Notes: generated by a model from the letters alone, not told the origin. A stretch of 64,000 nucleotides of DNA from Pelagibacterium xiamenense (GCF_021166475.1 NZ_JAJOYS010000001.1:1240001-1304000); one strand, 5' to 3'; counted from the first letter of the stretch, positions 41,903 to 53,455 are shown. A program made the numbers and translations.

Positions 41903-42658
41903 ATGACGTTCAGCACTTTCACGTTTTTGCCCGAGGGAGTGAGCTTCGGCGTCGCGCTGGCGCTCATCGTTCTGAGTTTCTTTGCATCCGCGTTGACGGC
42001 CGCCTTCGGGCTCGGCGGCGGCATGGCGATGCTCGCGGGGCTTGGCCTCGTCATGCCGCCCGCAATCCTGGTGCCGGTGCACGGCTGCATTCAACTGGGG
42101 TCGAACGCCGGCCGCGCCGTGGTGCAGCGGGCGCACATCCAGTGGCATACGGCGGTCTGGTTCGCACTCGGAGCGATCCCCGGAGCTGTCGCGGGTGGCG
42201 GCATTGCCGTGGCCCTTCCCGAGGCGCTGTTTCAGATCCTGATCGGCATATTCATCCTCTATTGCCTGTGGGGACCGCAGCCCGACATCAGCGGACGCGG
42301 ACCGCTGGCAAACGTGGCCGCAGGCGTCCTCATTTCCGCACTCGGGATGGTGACCGGCGTCTCCGGCCCGCTGGTCGCCAATTTCCTGCGCAAAATCGCC
42401 GACCGGCGCGCGCTCATTGCGACGCATGCGACGATCATGGCGTTTTCCAACGTCGCCAAGGTGGTCGTGTTCTCCGCTCTGGGCTTCGCCTTCGCAGCCT
42501 ATCTTCCCCTCATCGCCCTCATGATCGCATCGGGCTTTGCCGGAACGCTTCTCGGCAGCCGTCTGCTCGAGCATATGCCGGAACGAACCTTCCGGCGCGG
42601 ATTCAGGATCGTCTTGTCCCTCATGGCCCTTGAAATGCTGCGCGGCGCGGTCTTCTAG
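41903..42658 (+). CDS. TauE/SafE-family (TSUP) permease
   Basis: A 251-aa inner-membrane protein with about eight helices. The N-terminal half has FFASALTAAFGLGGGMAMLA with the Gly-rich motif and VPVHGCIQLGSNAGRA. The second half repeats it as GMVTGVSGPLVANFLRKIAD. TSUP proteins export or import sulfite, sulfoacetate or similar anions. Between ccmH and degP, it is an addition to the usual rhizobial gene order. Substrate unknown. Confidence 0.85.
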   Translation: MTFSTFTFLPEGVSFGVALALIVLSFFASALTAAFGLGGGMAMLAGLGLVMPPAILVPVHGCIQLGSNAGRAVVQRAHIQWHTAVWFALGAIPGAVAGGGIAVALPEALFQILIGIFILYCLWGPQPDISGRGPLANVAAGVLISALGMVTGVSGPLVANFLRKIADRRALIATHATIMAFSNVAKVVVFSALGFAFAAYLPLIALMIASGFAGTLLGSRLLEHMPERTFRRGFRIVLSLMALEMLRGAVF

Positions 42659-42695
42659 CCTTGTTTTGGCCGCGTCCATTACGGAGATTTAATCT

Positions 42696-42720
42696 GAACG
42701 ACACTGCGCGGAAAGGCGTT
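42696..42720 (+). promoter_or_regulatory. Candidate ECF-sigma promoter of degP
   Basis: GAAC (42696-42699) and CGTT (42717-42720) are 17 bp apart, as in GGAAC-N16/17-CGTT, the EcfG-type general-stress promoter of alphaproteobacteria. The first G of the -35 is T here. The gap to the degP ATG is 74 bp with an AGAGAAGGGA site before it. A stress-sigma origin suits an envelope protease; not proven. Confidence 0.45.
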
Positions 42721-42794
42721 GGACACTATATCTCCATCCAAAGCCCGGGACTGCCGGGTTAATCTCCGCCTAGAGAGAAGGGACAAGACCAACC

Positions 42795-44312
42795 ATGCGT
42801 TCATTGCTTTTAACGCCCAGCCGCAAGCTGATCGCGGCGTCCACGCTGGCGCTCGTCATCGCCGGCGGCACGGCCGCGACCTACCTGCTTCCCAGCCAGC
42901 CGGCCACGGCGCAGATCGAAGTGCAGACCGGCGCGCCCAATCTCGGCTTTGCCGATCTCGTCGAGGCCGTGAGCCCCGCCGTCGTTGCGATCCAGGTGCG
43001 CGCCGAAGTGCCGACCCAGGACATCATGCGCCGCGGTCCGGGCTTTGAATTCGATTTCCCCGATCTGCCCGAAGATCACCCCCTGCGCCGCTTCTTCGAT
43101 CAGTTCGATGATCAGTTCACCCCGCCGGGTGCGCCGAACGGGCAGGCTCCGCGCCGCTTCATGCAGGCCGTGGGATCGGGCTTCATCATCTCCCAGGACG
43201 GCTACATCGTGACCAACAACCACGTGGTCGCCGACGCGTCCGAAGTGCTCGTGGTGCTCCAGGACGATACCGAGCTCGCAGCCGAAGTCGTCGGTACCGA
43301 CCCGCGCACCGACCTTGCCCTGCTCAAGGTGCAGGACGACAGCGTCAACGATCTGCCTTACGTCGAATTTGCCGATGACGAGGGCCGCGTCGGCGACTGG
43401 GTCGTCGCCGTGGGCAATCCCTTCGGGCTCGGCGGCACGGTGACCGCCGGGATCATTTCCGCGCGCGGCCGCGACATCAACGCCTCGGCCTATGACGACT
43501 TCATTCAGATCGATGCGCCGATCAACCGCGGCAATTCCGGCGGGCCGTCGTTCAACCTCAGCGGCGAGGTGGTCGGCGTCAACACCGCGATCTTCTCGCC
43601 CTCCGGCGGCAATGTCGGCATCGCCTTCGCAATCCCCGCGCATGTGGCTCAGAACGTTATCAGCCAGCTCCGTGACGATGGCACGGTGACGCGCGGCTTC
43701 CTCGGCGTCTCGCTTCAGGACATCTCCGAGGATCTGGCGGCGGGCCTGGGGCTCGACAGCACCGACGGCGCGCTGGTGACCGAAACCATCGCGGACGCTC
43801 CGGCCGGTGCGGCGGGCGTCGAATCCGGCGACGTGATCGTCTCGGTCGACGGCCAGGACATCGAGGACGGCCGCGAACTCTCCCGCGTCATCTCGCAGAT
43901 CGCACCGGGTACGTCGGTCGAACTCGGCATCGTTCGGGACGGCCAGGACACCGCGATCAACGTAACGCTCGACCGTCTTCCGGATGATCTGGATGCGGCA
44001 CCGGCGCCGTCGGATCGCAGCCAGCAGGAAGAAGCCGAGCCCACCAGCACCAGCATCGGCGTCATGCTTGAGCCCCATGCAGGCGGCGAAGGCCTCGTCG
44101 TCGCGGGCGTTGAGCCCGACAGCCCGGCAGCGACCCGCGGCCTTGCGCCCGGCGACGTCGTGCTCGAAGCCGATGGCCAGGTGCTGACCTCGATGAGCCA
44201 GTTCGAGGACGTGCTCGCGGCGGTTCGCGACAGTGGCCGCCAGGCGGTCCCGCTCAAGGTTGAGCGCGACGGCGTCGTCCGCTTCCTCGGCGTTCCGTTC
44301 GCGAGCGAGTAA
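42795..44312 (+). CDS. degP: Do-family periplasmic serine protease (DegP/HtrA)
   Basis: A 505-aa periplasmic protease-chaperone for misfolded envelope proteins. A signal peptide is residues 1-40. The protease domain has His143 (VTNNHVV), Asp173 (PRTDLALL) and Ser248 (NRGNSGGPS). Two PDZ domains follow (from about residues 300 and 410, e.g. GFLGVSLQD and GVMLEPHAG). An acidic, unusually Asp/Glu-rich loop (FDFPDLPEDHPLRRFFDQFD) lies before the catalytic His. The gene is after the ccm block, as in rhizobia. Confidence 0.94.
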   Translation: MRSLLLTPSRKLIAASTLALVIAGGTAATYLLPSQPATAQIEVQTGAPNLGFADLVEAVSPAVVAIQVRAEVPTQDIMRRGPGFEFDFPDLPEDHPLRRFFDQFDDQFTPPGAPNGQAPRRFMQAVGSGFIISQDGYIVTNNHVVADASEVLVVLQDDTELAAEVVGTDPRTDLALLKVQDDSVNDLPYVEFADDEGRVGDWVVAVGNPFGLGGTVTAGIISARGRDINASAYDDFIQIDAPINRGNSGGPSFNLSGEVVGVNTAIFSPSGGNVGIAFAIPAHVAQNVISQLRDDGTVTRGFLGVSLQDISEDLAAGLGLDSTDGALVTETIADAPAGAAGVESGDVIVSVDGQDIEDGRELSRVISQIAPGTSVELGIVRDGQDTAINVTLDRLPDDLDAAPAPSDRSQQEEAEPTSTSIGVMLEPHAGGEGLVVAGVEPDSPAATRGLAPGDVVLEADGQVLTSMSQFEDVLAAVRDSGRQAVPLKVERDGVVRFLGVPFASE

Positions 44313-44333
44313 GCGTGCGCTAGCGTAGTTCGG

Positions 44334-44362
44334 GGGCGGCGCCGGCCTGTCCGGCGCCGCCC
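44334..44362 (+). terminator. Strong GC hairpin after degP
   Basis: The 12-bp stem GGGCGGCGCCGG / CCGGCGCCGCCC has loop CCTGT, 22 bp past the degP stop, followed by TTGG rather than a T-run. It probably ends or attenuates degP mRNA before the two-component genes. Confidence 0.55.
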
Positions 44363-44399
44363 TTGGTGCAAAGGGCATTGGGTTTTGGGGGCAAGAACG

Positions 44400-45071
44400 A
44401 TGAAAATTCTGCTGATTGAAGACGACAGGGAAGCGGCGTCCTACCTGGTTCAGGCACTGGACGAATGCGGGCACATCACCCACCACGCCGCGGACGGCGA
44501 AACCGGATACGCGATGGCCTCGGGCATGGACTACGACGTCCTGATCGTCGACCGCATGTTGCCCCGCCGCGACGGGCTCTCGATCATCGAATCGCTGCGT
44601 GCCGAAGACGACAAGACGCCCGCGCTGATCCTCTCCGCGCTCGGCGAAGTCGACGACAGGGTCAAGGGACTGCGCGCCGGCGGCGACGACTATCTGGTCA
44701 AGCCCTATGCCTTCTCTGAGCTGCTGGCGCGCATCGAAGTGCTGGCGCGGCGCTCCGCGCCGGCGGAGGCGGAAACCCACTATCAGGTGGCGGATCTGAC
44801 CCTCGACCGCCTCTCGCGCCGCGTCGAGCGTGCCGGCGAACACGTATTGCTCCAGCCGCGCGAATTCCGCCTGCTCGAATACCTGATGAAGAACGCCGGA
44901 CGCGTGGTGACCCGGACCATGCTCCTCGAAAACGTCTGGGACTATCATTTCGACCCCCAGACCAACGTGATCGACGTGCACATGTCGCGGCTGCGCGCAA
45001 AGGTCGACAAGGGCCATGAGCGCCAGTTGCTCCAGACCGTGCGCGGCGCGGGGTATATGATCCGTGACTGA
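44400..45071 (+). CDS. OmpR-family response regulator
   Basis: A 223-aa regulator: acidic pair D8/D9 (LLIEDDREAASYL), phospho-acceptor D51 (LIVDRMLPRRDGL), Lys in LVKPYAF, and a winged-helix domain (LLQPREFRLLEYLMKNAG, NVIDVHMSRLRAKVD). It overlaps its kinase by 8 bp, so both are coupled. Position between degP and glnE fits the rhizobial block. Its targets are unknown; the TauE and degP genes are possible. Confidence 0.9.
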   Translation: MKILLIEDDREAASYLVQALDECGHITHHAADGETGYAMASGMDYDVLIVDRMLPRRDGLSIIESLRAEDDKTPALILSALGEVDDRVKGLRAGGDDYLVKPYAFSELLARIEVLARRSAPAEAETHYQVADLTLDRLSRRVERAGEHVLLQPREFRLLEYLMKNAGRVVTRTMLLENVWDYHFDPQTNVIDVHMSRLRAKVDKGHERQLLQTVRGAGYMIRD

Positions 45072-46482
45072 CAAGCGCGCCTTCTCGCTTGGCAAGCTGT
45101 GGCGGACGACGACGGTACGCCTCACGGCGATGTTTATCGCCATTTTCGTCGGCTTCGCGCTGATCCTGTTGTCGTTTCTGGCCTATCAGACCTCGGTGCA
45201 GATCCAGCGTCAGCAGAGCTATGCCATCGACAGGGAAGTCGGCCAGCTCCGGCTGCTCGCATCGCGCTCCAATATCAACACGATGATCTTCGCCGTCCAA
45301 CGCCTTGCCGACCGGCCCGGCCCGGGCATCTATTATCTCGGCGATGCCACCGGCACGATGCTCGCCGGCAACGTGACCGATTTCCCGGCCGCCGTGTTGG
45401 CCGAGCAGGGGCGTTACGAGCTGACTTACGAGCGCGGGCTTGAGATCTACGGCGCTCCAGGCGACCGCGATCCCACCAAGGGCCGTGCGATCGTGGAGTC
45501 CATCGCACTCGCTGACGGGCTGCGGCTGGTGATCGGACGGGATATCGGCGAGCGGCGCGATTTTACCGCCATCATCTTCTCCACCTATTTCTGGGGCGCG
45601 CTCGCCATCGTCGTGCTGTCGGTGCTCGCTGGCGGGATCACCTCGCGCTACGTGCTGCGCCGCATCGACGGGATTACCGGCACCTCGACCAAGATCATGT
45701 CGGGCAACCTCTCCGAGCGCGTGCCGGTCACCGGGCGAAACGACGAATTCGACGCCGTCGCCACCAGCCTCAACGCCATGCTCGACCGGATCGAGCAGTT
45801 GATGGCCGGTATGAAGGAAGTGACCGATAACGTCGCGCACGACCTCAAGACCCCGCTCACCCGCCTGCGCAATCGCGCCGAGGCAGCGTTGCGCGAGGGC
45901 ACCGGTCCCGAAACGCAACGCGCCGCGCTCGAAACGACGATCGCCGAATCCGACCAGCTGATCCGCACCTTCAACGCGCTGTTGCTGATCGCGCGTGCCG
46001 AAGCCGGAACCCCGTCCGGGGCGCTGAGCGAGACCGACCTCTCCGAGGTCGTCTCCGACGTCGCCGAACTCTACGGGCCGGTCGCCGAGGATGCCGGGCT
46101 GACGCTCGATGCGGACATCGAGCCCGGCCTGACGATGACTGCGAACCGTGAACTCATCGGGCAAGCCCTTGTAAATCTTGTCGAAAACGCAATAAAATAC
46201 AGCGTGGAAGGTCAAGACGAGGGCGGGCGGATCACGATAGCCGCGCGTCGCGAGCGTGGGAGTATCACGATTGAAGTTGCCGACACCGGGCCGGGAATTC
46301 CCGAGCCAGACCGCAAGCGCGTGTTCGAGCGGTTCGCGCGACTGGAGGCCAGCCGCACCGAACCGGGTGCCGGGCTCGGCCTGGCGCTGGTCTCCGCCGT
46401 CGTCCGGCTCCACAAGGGCACGGTGCATTTCGAGGACAACGCGCCCGGCGCCAAGGCGGTCATCGTCTTTCCAAACGCCTGA
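45064..46482 (+). CDS. Sensor histidine kinase (partner of the degP-side regulator)
   Basis: A 472-aa kinase starting at GTG inside the regulator's end. TM1 is residues about 20-42, TM2 about 170-195, HAMP about 196-250, and the H-box DNVAHDLKTPLTRLRNRAE with His259. ATP-binding motifs are NLVENAIKYSV, VADTGPGIPEPDRKRVFERF and GAGLGLALV. No Cys or PAS is seen in the periplasmic part. Stimulus unknown. Confidence 0.9.
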   Translation: MTDKRAFSLGKLWRTTTVRLTAMFIAIFVGFALILLSFLAYQTSVQIQRQQSYAIDREVGQLRLLASRSNINTMIFAVQRLADRPGPGIYYLGDATGTMLAGNVTDFPAAVLAEQGRYELTYERGLEIYGAPGDRDPTKGRAIVESIALADGLRLVIGRDIGERRDFTAIIFSTYFWGALAIVVLSVLAGGITSRYVLRRIDGITGTSTKIMSGNLSERVPVTGRNDEFDAVATSLNAMLDRIEQLMAGMKEVTDNVAHDLKTPLTRLRNRAEAALREGTGPETQRAALETTIAESDQLIRTFNALLLIARAEAGTPSGALSETDLSEVVSDVAELYGPVAEDAGLTLDADIEPGLTMTANRELIGQALVNLVENAIKYSVEGQDEGGRITIAARRERGSITIEVADTGPGIPEPDRKRVFERFARLEASRTEPGAGLGLALVSAVVRLHKGTVHFEDNAPGAKAVIVFPNA

Positions 46483-46503
46483 TCTTCTCGCGGGAGGACG
46501 GCC

Positions 46504-49407
46504 ATGACGGCGCTTGTCGAAGGGCTCAAGCCGCTTGCATCGGCACAAGGCGACGCCGAGGCACTTGCGGCGCTTCTTGAGGCCGCCGAGTCGTCCCCAC
46601 GCGAAAACCTCGAACGCGCGGGCGAGACGCTCGCGCCCATCCTGGCGACGGCGCCCTACCTCAACGAGCTTGCCGTCCGGCACGCCGGCTGGCTGGCTGA
46701 TATTCTGAGTACAGCGCCCGAACCGGCTTTCGAAAGCATACTTGCCGAAATGGCCCGCGCCGGCCGCGAGGCGGAGACCGAGGCGGATCTGGGGAAAGCC
46801 CTGCGGATCGGCAAGGCCCGCGGCGCCCTGCTCGCTGCGGTTGCCGAACTCGGCGGTGTCTGGACAGCGCGGGAAACGACACGGGCGATGTCGGATATTG
46901 CGGATACGGCGCTCGAAGCCTGTCTCGATCTGATGATGCGCGAAGCGGCCGGGCGAGGCGAACTGGCGCTCCCCGAAGACAAGGCCACGGCCGCCAATTC
47001 CGGCCTTGCCATTTTCGCGCTCGGCAAACACGGCGGGCAGGAACTCAACTACTCCTCCGATATCGACATCGTCGTCTTCTACGATCCGCAAAGCTCCGCT
47101 CTGGCACCCGATGCGGACCACAACAAGATCTATGTCCGCATGGTCCGGCACCTCGTCGCGATGATGCAGGATCGGACCGCCGACGGCTACGTCTTCCGCA
47201 CCGACGTGCGCCTGCGTCCCGACCCGGGATCGACGCCCGTCGCCATCTCGGTCGATGCCGCGATGAGCTATTACGAATCGCGCGGTCAGAACTGGGAGCG
47301 CGCCGCCTGGATCAAGGCGCGGCCTTGTGCCGGAGACAAGAAGGTCGGCGAACGGTTTCTCAAGGACCTCGCGCCCTTCATCTGGCGCAAGCATCTCGAC
47401 TTCGCCACCATCGCCGACATCCAGGCCATGAAGCGCCAGATCAATATCCACCGCAAGGTCGGCGGCGAGCGGGTATTGGGCCACAACGTCAAGCTCGGAC
47501 GTGGCGGTATCCGGGAGATCGAGTTCTTCGTCCAGACCCAGCAACTGATCGCGGGCGGCCGCGACCCGGATCTGCGCGTCAGGCCAACGGCCCAGGCGCT
47601 CGCCGCACTGGCGCGGGGCGGCTGGATCAATGGCGAAACGGAAAAGGATCTCGAAGAGACCTACTGGTTCCTGCGCGCGGTCGAAAACCGGCTGCAGATG
47701 CTGCGCGACGAGCAGACCCACACGATGCCGGAGACCGAGGATGGCGTCGCCGAGATTGCCTTGCTGATGGGATACGACACCCGCGAGGCGTTCGAGGACG
47801 CCTACCGCCACGCGCTCGGACGCGTGGTCAACTATTATTCGGAGCTCTTCACCGAGGGCGCGTCGCTGGCCGGCGAGATGGGCAATCTCGTCTTTACCGG
47901 CTCGGACGACGACCCCGGCACGCTTGAAACGCTCTCGGGGCTGGGCTTTTCCGACCCGGCATCCGTGTCCGCCACCATCCGCAAATGGCACTATGGCGGA
48001 TATGCCGCCACGCGCGCAGCCAAGGCGCGCGAGCACCTGACCGAATTCCTGCCGACCCTGCTCAAGACCATCGCCGCCACCGGCAACGCGGACGCGGCGT
48101 TTGTCCGGTTCGACGATTTTCTCAGGCGCCTGCCCGCCGGCGTCCAGATGTTCGCGCTCCTGCACAACCACGAAGTCCTCGCCCAGCTCCTCATCGATTT
48201 CATGGCCTCCGCACCCCGGCTTGCCGAAGCGGTGATCCATCGCGCGCACGTCATGGACGGGCTTATCGATCCGTCTTTTGCGGGCGATATCGCGGAGTCC
48301 GAAGCGCTCGTTGCAAGCGTCGACGCCTTTCTTGCCGACGCCCGGTCGTACGAGGACCTGATCGACAGGGCCCGCATCATCGGTCAGGAGCAGAAATTCC
48401 TGATTTCCGCCGGCCTCGTCGGTGGCGCGTTGAGCGCCGAGCAGGCCGGCCGGCAGTTTACCGCCCTCGCCGAAACGCTGATGGCGCGGCTCTTTGATGC
48501 GGTGCGCCGGAACTTCGCCGAGCGCCACGGCACGATCGAAGGCGCCCGGGTCGGGCTTCTGGCATTTGGCAAAGTGGCCAGCCGGGAAATGACGGCGACC
48601 TCGGATCTCGACTTCATCATGCTCTACGACGTGCCCGAGGGGACGAAGGGCTCCGACGGCGAAAAGCCGCTCGATCCCCCCTCCTATTTCACGCGGCTGA
48701 CCCAGCGGCTTCTCACAGCGATCACCGCGCCGACCGCGGAAGGCGTGCTCTACGAAGCCGACATGCGGCTGCGGCCCTCAGGCAATGCCGGACCGCTGGC
48801 GACCAGCTTGCGGCGCTTCCGGAGCTACCAGCGCGAGGAAGCCTGGACCTGGGAACACCTCGCGCTCACACGCGCGCGCATGGCGATTGCCGATCCGGGA
48901 CTGGCCGAAGCGGTCGACGATGAAATCGCCGCGATCATGGCTCAGGACCGCGACCCCAAAAAGACGGTAACCGACGTGCGCGACATGCGGGCGCTGATGG
49001 CCCGCGAACGCCCGGCGCGCCATCCCTTCGATCTCAAGCTCCACGAGGGCGGCCTTGTCGATCTCGAGTTCATCGCCCAGACCGCGCAACTGATCGTCGG
49101 CAAAGACCTCGACGTCCCCCAGGCGCCGCCCGCCCGTGTTTTGATGCGGCTCGCCGAAACCGGCATCCTGTCCCAGGGCGAACGGCTCGCCGAGATCCAC
49201 GGCGTCTATTCGTCGGTTCTGGAGTTGATGAGCGCCTGTCTGCTCGACCCGCTCAAGGACGAAGGCTGGACCGGTGCGTTCCGCGAACTTCTGGCCCGGC
49301 GTACCAACTACCCGTCCTTCGCGCTGCTTGAAGCCGACATCGCGGCCATGCGCAAGGACGTCGCCGACGCTGCAGAAGCGTTTTACACCAGGATGCTGGA
49401 GGCCTAG
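46504..49407 (+). CDS. glnE: Glutamine synthetase adenylyltransferase/deadenylylase
   Basis: A 967-aa bifunctional enzyme that adds and removes AMP on glutamine synthetase under PII control. The N-terminal deadenylylase domain has GKHGGQELNYSSDIDIVV with D186 and D188. The C-terminal adenylyltransferase domain has FGKVASREMTATSDLDFIM with D701 and D703. Both nucleotidyltransferase sites are intact and the length is normal. It follows the kinase after 21 bp, with a GGGAGGA site. It overlaps the convergent kinase by 4 bp. Confidence 0.95.
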   Translation: MTALVEGLKPLASAQGDAEALAALLEAAESSPRENLERAGETLAPILATAPYLNELAVRHAGWLADILSTAPEPAFESILAEMARAGREAETEADLGKALRIGKARGALLAAVAELGGVWTARETTRAMSDIADTALEACLDLMMREAAGRGELALPEDKATAANSGLAIFALGKHGGQELNYSSDIDIVVFYDPQSSALAPDADHNKIYVRMVRHLVAMMQDRTADGYVFRTDVRLRPDPGSTPVAISVDAAMSYYESRGQNWERAAWIKARPCAGDKKVGERFLKDLAPFIWRKHLDFATIADIQAMKRQINIHRKVGGERVLGHNVKLGRGGIREIEFFVQTQQLIAGGRDPDLRVRPTAQALAALARGGWINGETEKDLEETYWFLRAVENRLQMLRDEQTHTMPETEDGVAEIALLMGYDTREAFEDAYRHALGRVVNYYSELFTEGASLAGEMGNLVFTGSDDDPGTLETLSGLGFSDPASVSATIRKWHYGGYAATRAAKAREHLTEFLPTLLKTIAATGNADAAFVRFDDFLRRLPAGVQMFALLHNHEVLAQLLIDFMASAPRLAEAVIHRAHVMDGLIDPSFAGDIAESEALVASVDAFLADARSYEDLIDRARIIGQEQKFLISAGLVGGALSAEQAGRQFTALAETLMARLFDAVRRNFAERHGTIEGARVGLLAFGKVASREMTATSDLDFIMLYDVPEGTKGSDGEKPLDPPSYFTRLTQRLLTAITAPTAEGVLYEADMRLRPSGNAGPLATSLRRFRSYQREEAWTWEHLALTRARMAIADPGLAEAVDDEIAAIMAQDRDPKKTVTDVRDMRALMARERPARHPFDLKLHEGGLVDLEFIAQTAQLIVGKDLDVPQAPPARVLMRLAETGILSQGERLAEIHGVYSSVLELMSACLLDPLKDEGWTGAFRELLARRTNYPSFALLEADIAAMRKDVADAAEAFYTRMLEA

Positions 49408-51062
49408 GCCGCCGCCCGCGATGTCAGGCTGTCCGACGCGATGTGAAGCGGCAGGCAGATCGCCACGGTCGTGCCGACGCCCTCCATCGAGTCGATCGCC
49501 AGCCGGCCCCCGCTCAATTCCGCAATGGTCCGCGCCATTGCGATGCCGAGCCCGACCCCTTCATGGGACTTTGTCGCCGAAGCGTCCGCCAGAACGAACG
49601 GCTGGGAAAGCTGCGACAACGTCTCGGGCGGCATCCCCGTGCCGGTATCGGTCAGCTCGATGACCACCCCGTCATCGGCGGTCCATGCCGCCATGCGGAT
49701 TTCACCGCCGCGCGGGGTATGCCGGATGGCATTGTCGATGAGATGGCCGACCATAAGGTCGAGGTAATGCCGGTCACCGCGGATTTCGCCCTCCACGCGC
49801 GACGCGACCTGAAACCGTATTCCCGCCCGCGCCGCCTGCTTGGCATAGCGCGCCCGTGTGTCGCTGAAGAACGCCGAAAGGGGCAGGGGCTCGCATTCGA
49901 GCGCCTTGCAACCGCTTTCCAGCTCGGCGAATTCGAGGATCGCGGCAAACCGTTCGAGCAGCTTTTCGCCCGACGTTTTGATATCCCCCAGATAGGTGCG
50001 GTAGTTGTCGTCCCCCAGCGGACCGAACGCCTCGAGGCGCATCAGATCGGCGAACCCGATGATGTGGTTGAGCGGCGTGCGGATATCGTGGCTCAGATGC
50101 GCAAGGAAAGCGCTCTTGGCCCGGCTCGCGGCCTCGGCGCGGATCTTTTCTTCGTGATACTGCCGCGCAAGCAGTCGCTGCTCGTTCCGGACGGCGCTGA
50201 GCATGCGGTCCGCGGCCTTGCGTTCGGTGATGTCCGAGACCACCGTGACGAAGCCGCCGCCTGTGCAGGGCCGTTCGTCGAGCGTGATGACGCTGCCGTC
50301 GCTGCGCGCCAGCTCGACCAGACGCCTGTGCTCGGTCTCCACCACCGGCCGCGCCGAGATCTTGCCGGTCATCGCGCGCGAAACGAGCGCGTAATCGGCG
50401 CCGGGAACGAGCGCTTCCGCCTCGATCCGCAGAAGGTGCGCGAAGGCGGCATTGGCACAAACGAGTTGGCCGTCCGCTGTCCACCGGGCAAGACCGTGCG
50501 GCACCGCATCGACCACGGGTTCGAACGCGCTGTGTGCCCGTGGCCGCGCGTCGGTCTGCCCGCGCGACGCCAAAAGAACGGAAAGAAGCGCCAGCGCCCC
50601 CGCGAAGCCGAGCTTCGGCGCAAGGGCGCCAAGGAGCGTCGTATAAGGGGCGGTGACGACGACGCGCCCGGTCTCGGTCTCGGCCTCGGCGCGGGCCAAA
50701 GCCGGCGTCACCGTGTCGGCGGAGAGGATGGCGCCGGGTACCACGGCATCGAGCGTGCTTGAGAGGACAATATCGTCGGGGTCCGTCACGATGACATCGA
50801 AGCCACGCCCGGTCGCCGCCGAGATCCCGGCTTCCGCCGCCGTGAGCGCGGCTGCAAGGCCCAGCCGTTCATGGAACGCCGCGACCGCGCGGTAGACCTC
50901 GTATGCCGTGAACACCGTCGCGGCGACCAGTGCCAGGGCGAAAAGTGCGGTTCTTGCTGTGGTTTTTAGAAGGGGTGAAAAGGCGGAAGAGCGATCGAGC
51001 GCGTGCGCATGGGAGCAAGAGACTCCCCCGTCGTCAACGCCGGATATGTCCGCCGAATTCAT
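49404..51062 (-). CDS. PAS-domain sensor histidine kinase
   Basis: A 552-aa membrane kinase: TM1 at about residues 38-56, an extracytoplasmic segment, TM2 at about 150-166, a PAS domain at about 180-285 (FEPVVDAVPHGLARWTADG, FVTVVSDITERKAADRML), and HLSHDIRTPLNHIIGFADLM with His325. The ATPase part has LIDNAIRHTPRGG, LTDTGTGMPP and GVGLGIAMA. The start is uncertain between ATG 51062 and GTG 51230; the first is used because the longer part lacks the usual composition. This resembles the PleC/DivJ-like kinases near glnE in rhizobia. No partner regulator is adjacent. Confidence 0.85.
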   Translation of the reverse strand: MNSADISGVDDGGVSCSHAHALDRSSAFSPLLKTTARTALFALALVAATVFTAYEVYRAVAAFHERLGLAAALTAAEAGISAATGRGFDVIVTDPDDIVLSSTLDAVVPGAILSADTVTPALARAEAETETGRVVVTAPYTTLLGALAPKLGFAGALALLSVLLASRGQTDARPRAHSAFEPVVDAVPHGLARWTADGQLVCANAAFAHLLRIEAEALVPGADYALVSRAMTGKISARPVVETEHRRLVELARSDGSVITLDERPCTGGGFVTVVSDITERKAADRMLSAVRNEQRLLARQYHEEKIRAEAASRAKSAFLAHLSHDIRTPLNHIIGFADLMRLEAFGPLGDDNYRTYLGDIKTSGEKLLERFAAILEFAELESGCKALECEPLPLSAFFSDTRARYAKQAARAGIRFQVASRVEGEIRGDRHYLDLMVGHLIDNAIRHTPRGGEIRMAAWTADDGVVIELTDTGTGMPPETLSQLSQPFVLADASATKSHEGVGLGIAMARTIAELSGGRLAIDSMEGVGTTVAICLPLHIASDSLTSRAAA

Positions 51063-51526
51063 AGCCCACAACACCCGCGCCCGATGCGGCTGCCCCGAAA
51101 GTTTTCGTGTGGTAAGACATTGAATCAACACGATGACTCTTGTCCAGAGGCAAAAGTCGCCGCCACGCGTGCGGCGGGAAATTTGCGAGTCCGCAGAGTC
51201 ACTTAAAGGTTGCGAAAAATTATTCTGCACCCATGCCGGTCATGCCTGCGTTACGTTCGTTCGCTCTGGTTTAGGCGGGGAGCGATTCGCAGTCGGGCGC
51301 TATCGGCTGGCAATTGATGGCGCCGGGTGCAGACAACCGACCGCGCTTTGCTGTATTCTGCCGGGCTGTCCGGTGACGCGGCGGCCTGACTGCGGCTTGA
51401 TGGATTGCGGGACAACAATTTATCAAGTATATACTTGGAAAAAGGTCGGATTTCGACCACGCTTCGTGGCGTTCTTGTGGGAAGGCGCGCGATGGGGCGC
51501 TCCGGCTATCGTATGTGGTGACAATT
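51063..51526. other. Intergenic stretch with palindromic promoter
   Basis: The 464 bp between the divergent PAS kinase and the first ABC exporter are AT-richer than the genes. No gene is convincing. They contain the palindrome at 51424-51437 and, before it, TTGCGG-N17-TATATA (a possible -35/-10). The rest may be promoter DNA of the kinase or a decayed sequence. Confidence 0.5.
51424..51437. promoter_or_regulatory. CAAGTATATACTTG operator-like palindrome (site 1)
   Basis: A perfect 14-bp palindrome covering a likely -10 (TATATA, with TTGCGG 17 bp before it). It lies 89 bp before the ABC exporter ATG. Related sites occur at 53442-53455 and 60805-60822. A repressor here would block RNA polymerase directly. 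Confidence 0.6.
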
Positions 51527-53398
<1,872 letters not shown>

Positions 53399-53419
53399 CC
53401 GGCGGCGGTCCGCCGCCGG
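53399..53419 (+). terminator. GC hairpin between the ABC genes
   Basis: Ten-base arms CCGGCGGCGG / CCGCCGCCGG surround one T, right after the first ABC stop. There is no T-run. It can fold into a strong stem and may end the first message, since the second gene has its own palindromic promoter. Confidence 0.5.
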
Positions 53420-53441
53420 AATCGCCGCGCCATGTCGCACT

Positions 53442-53455
53442 CAAGATATATCTTG
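53442..53455. promoter_or_regulatory. CAAGATATATCTTG operator-like palindrome (site 2)
   Basis: A perfect 14-bp palindrome 32 bp before the second ABC ATG, extended by a CTCAAG ... CTTGAG outer pair (53441-53446 and 53464-53469 region). The core differs from site 1 by the central TA order. Same promoter-proximal place as site 1. Confidence 0.6.

Noticed and set aside
44698-48528. Very long open frame on the minus strand across the kinase and glnE
   Set aside because: It is antisense to genes with clear catalytic motifs, and its product is low-complexity Arg/Gly/Asp/Glu-rich text typical for GC-rich shadow frames.
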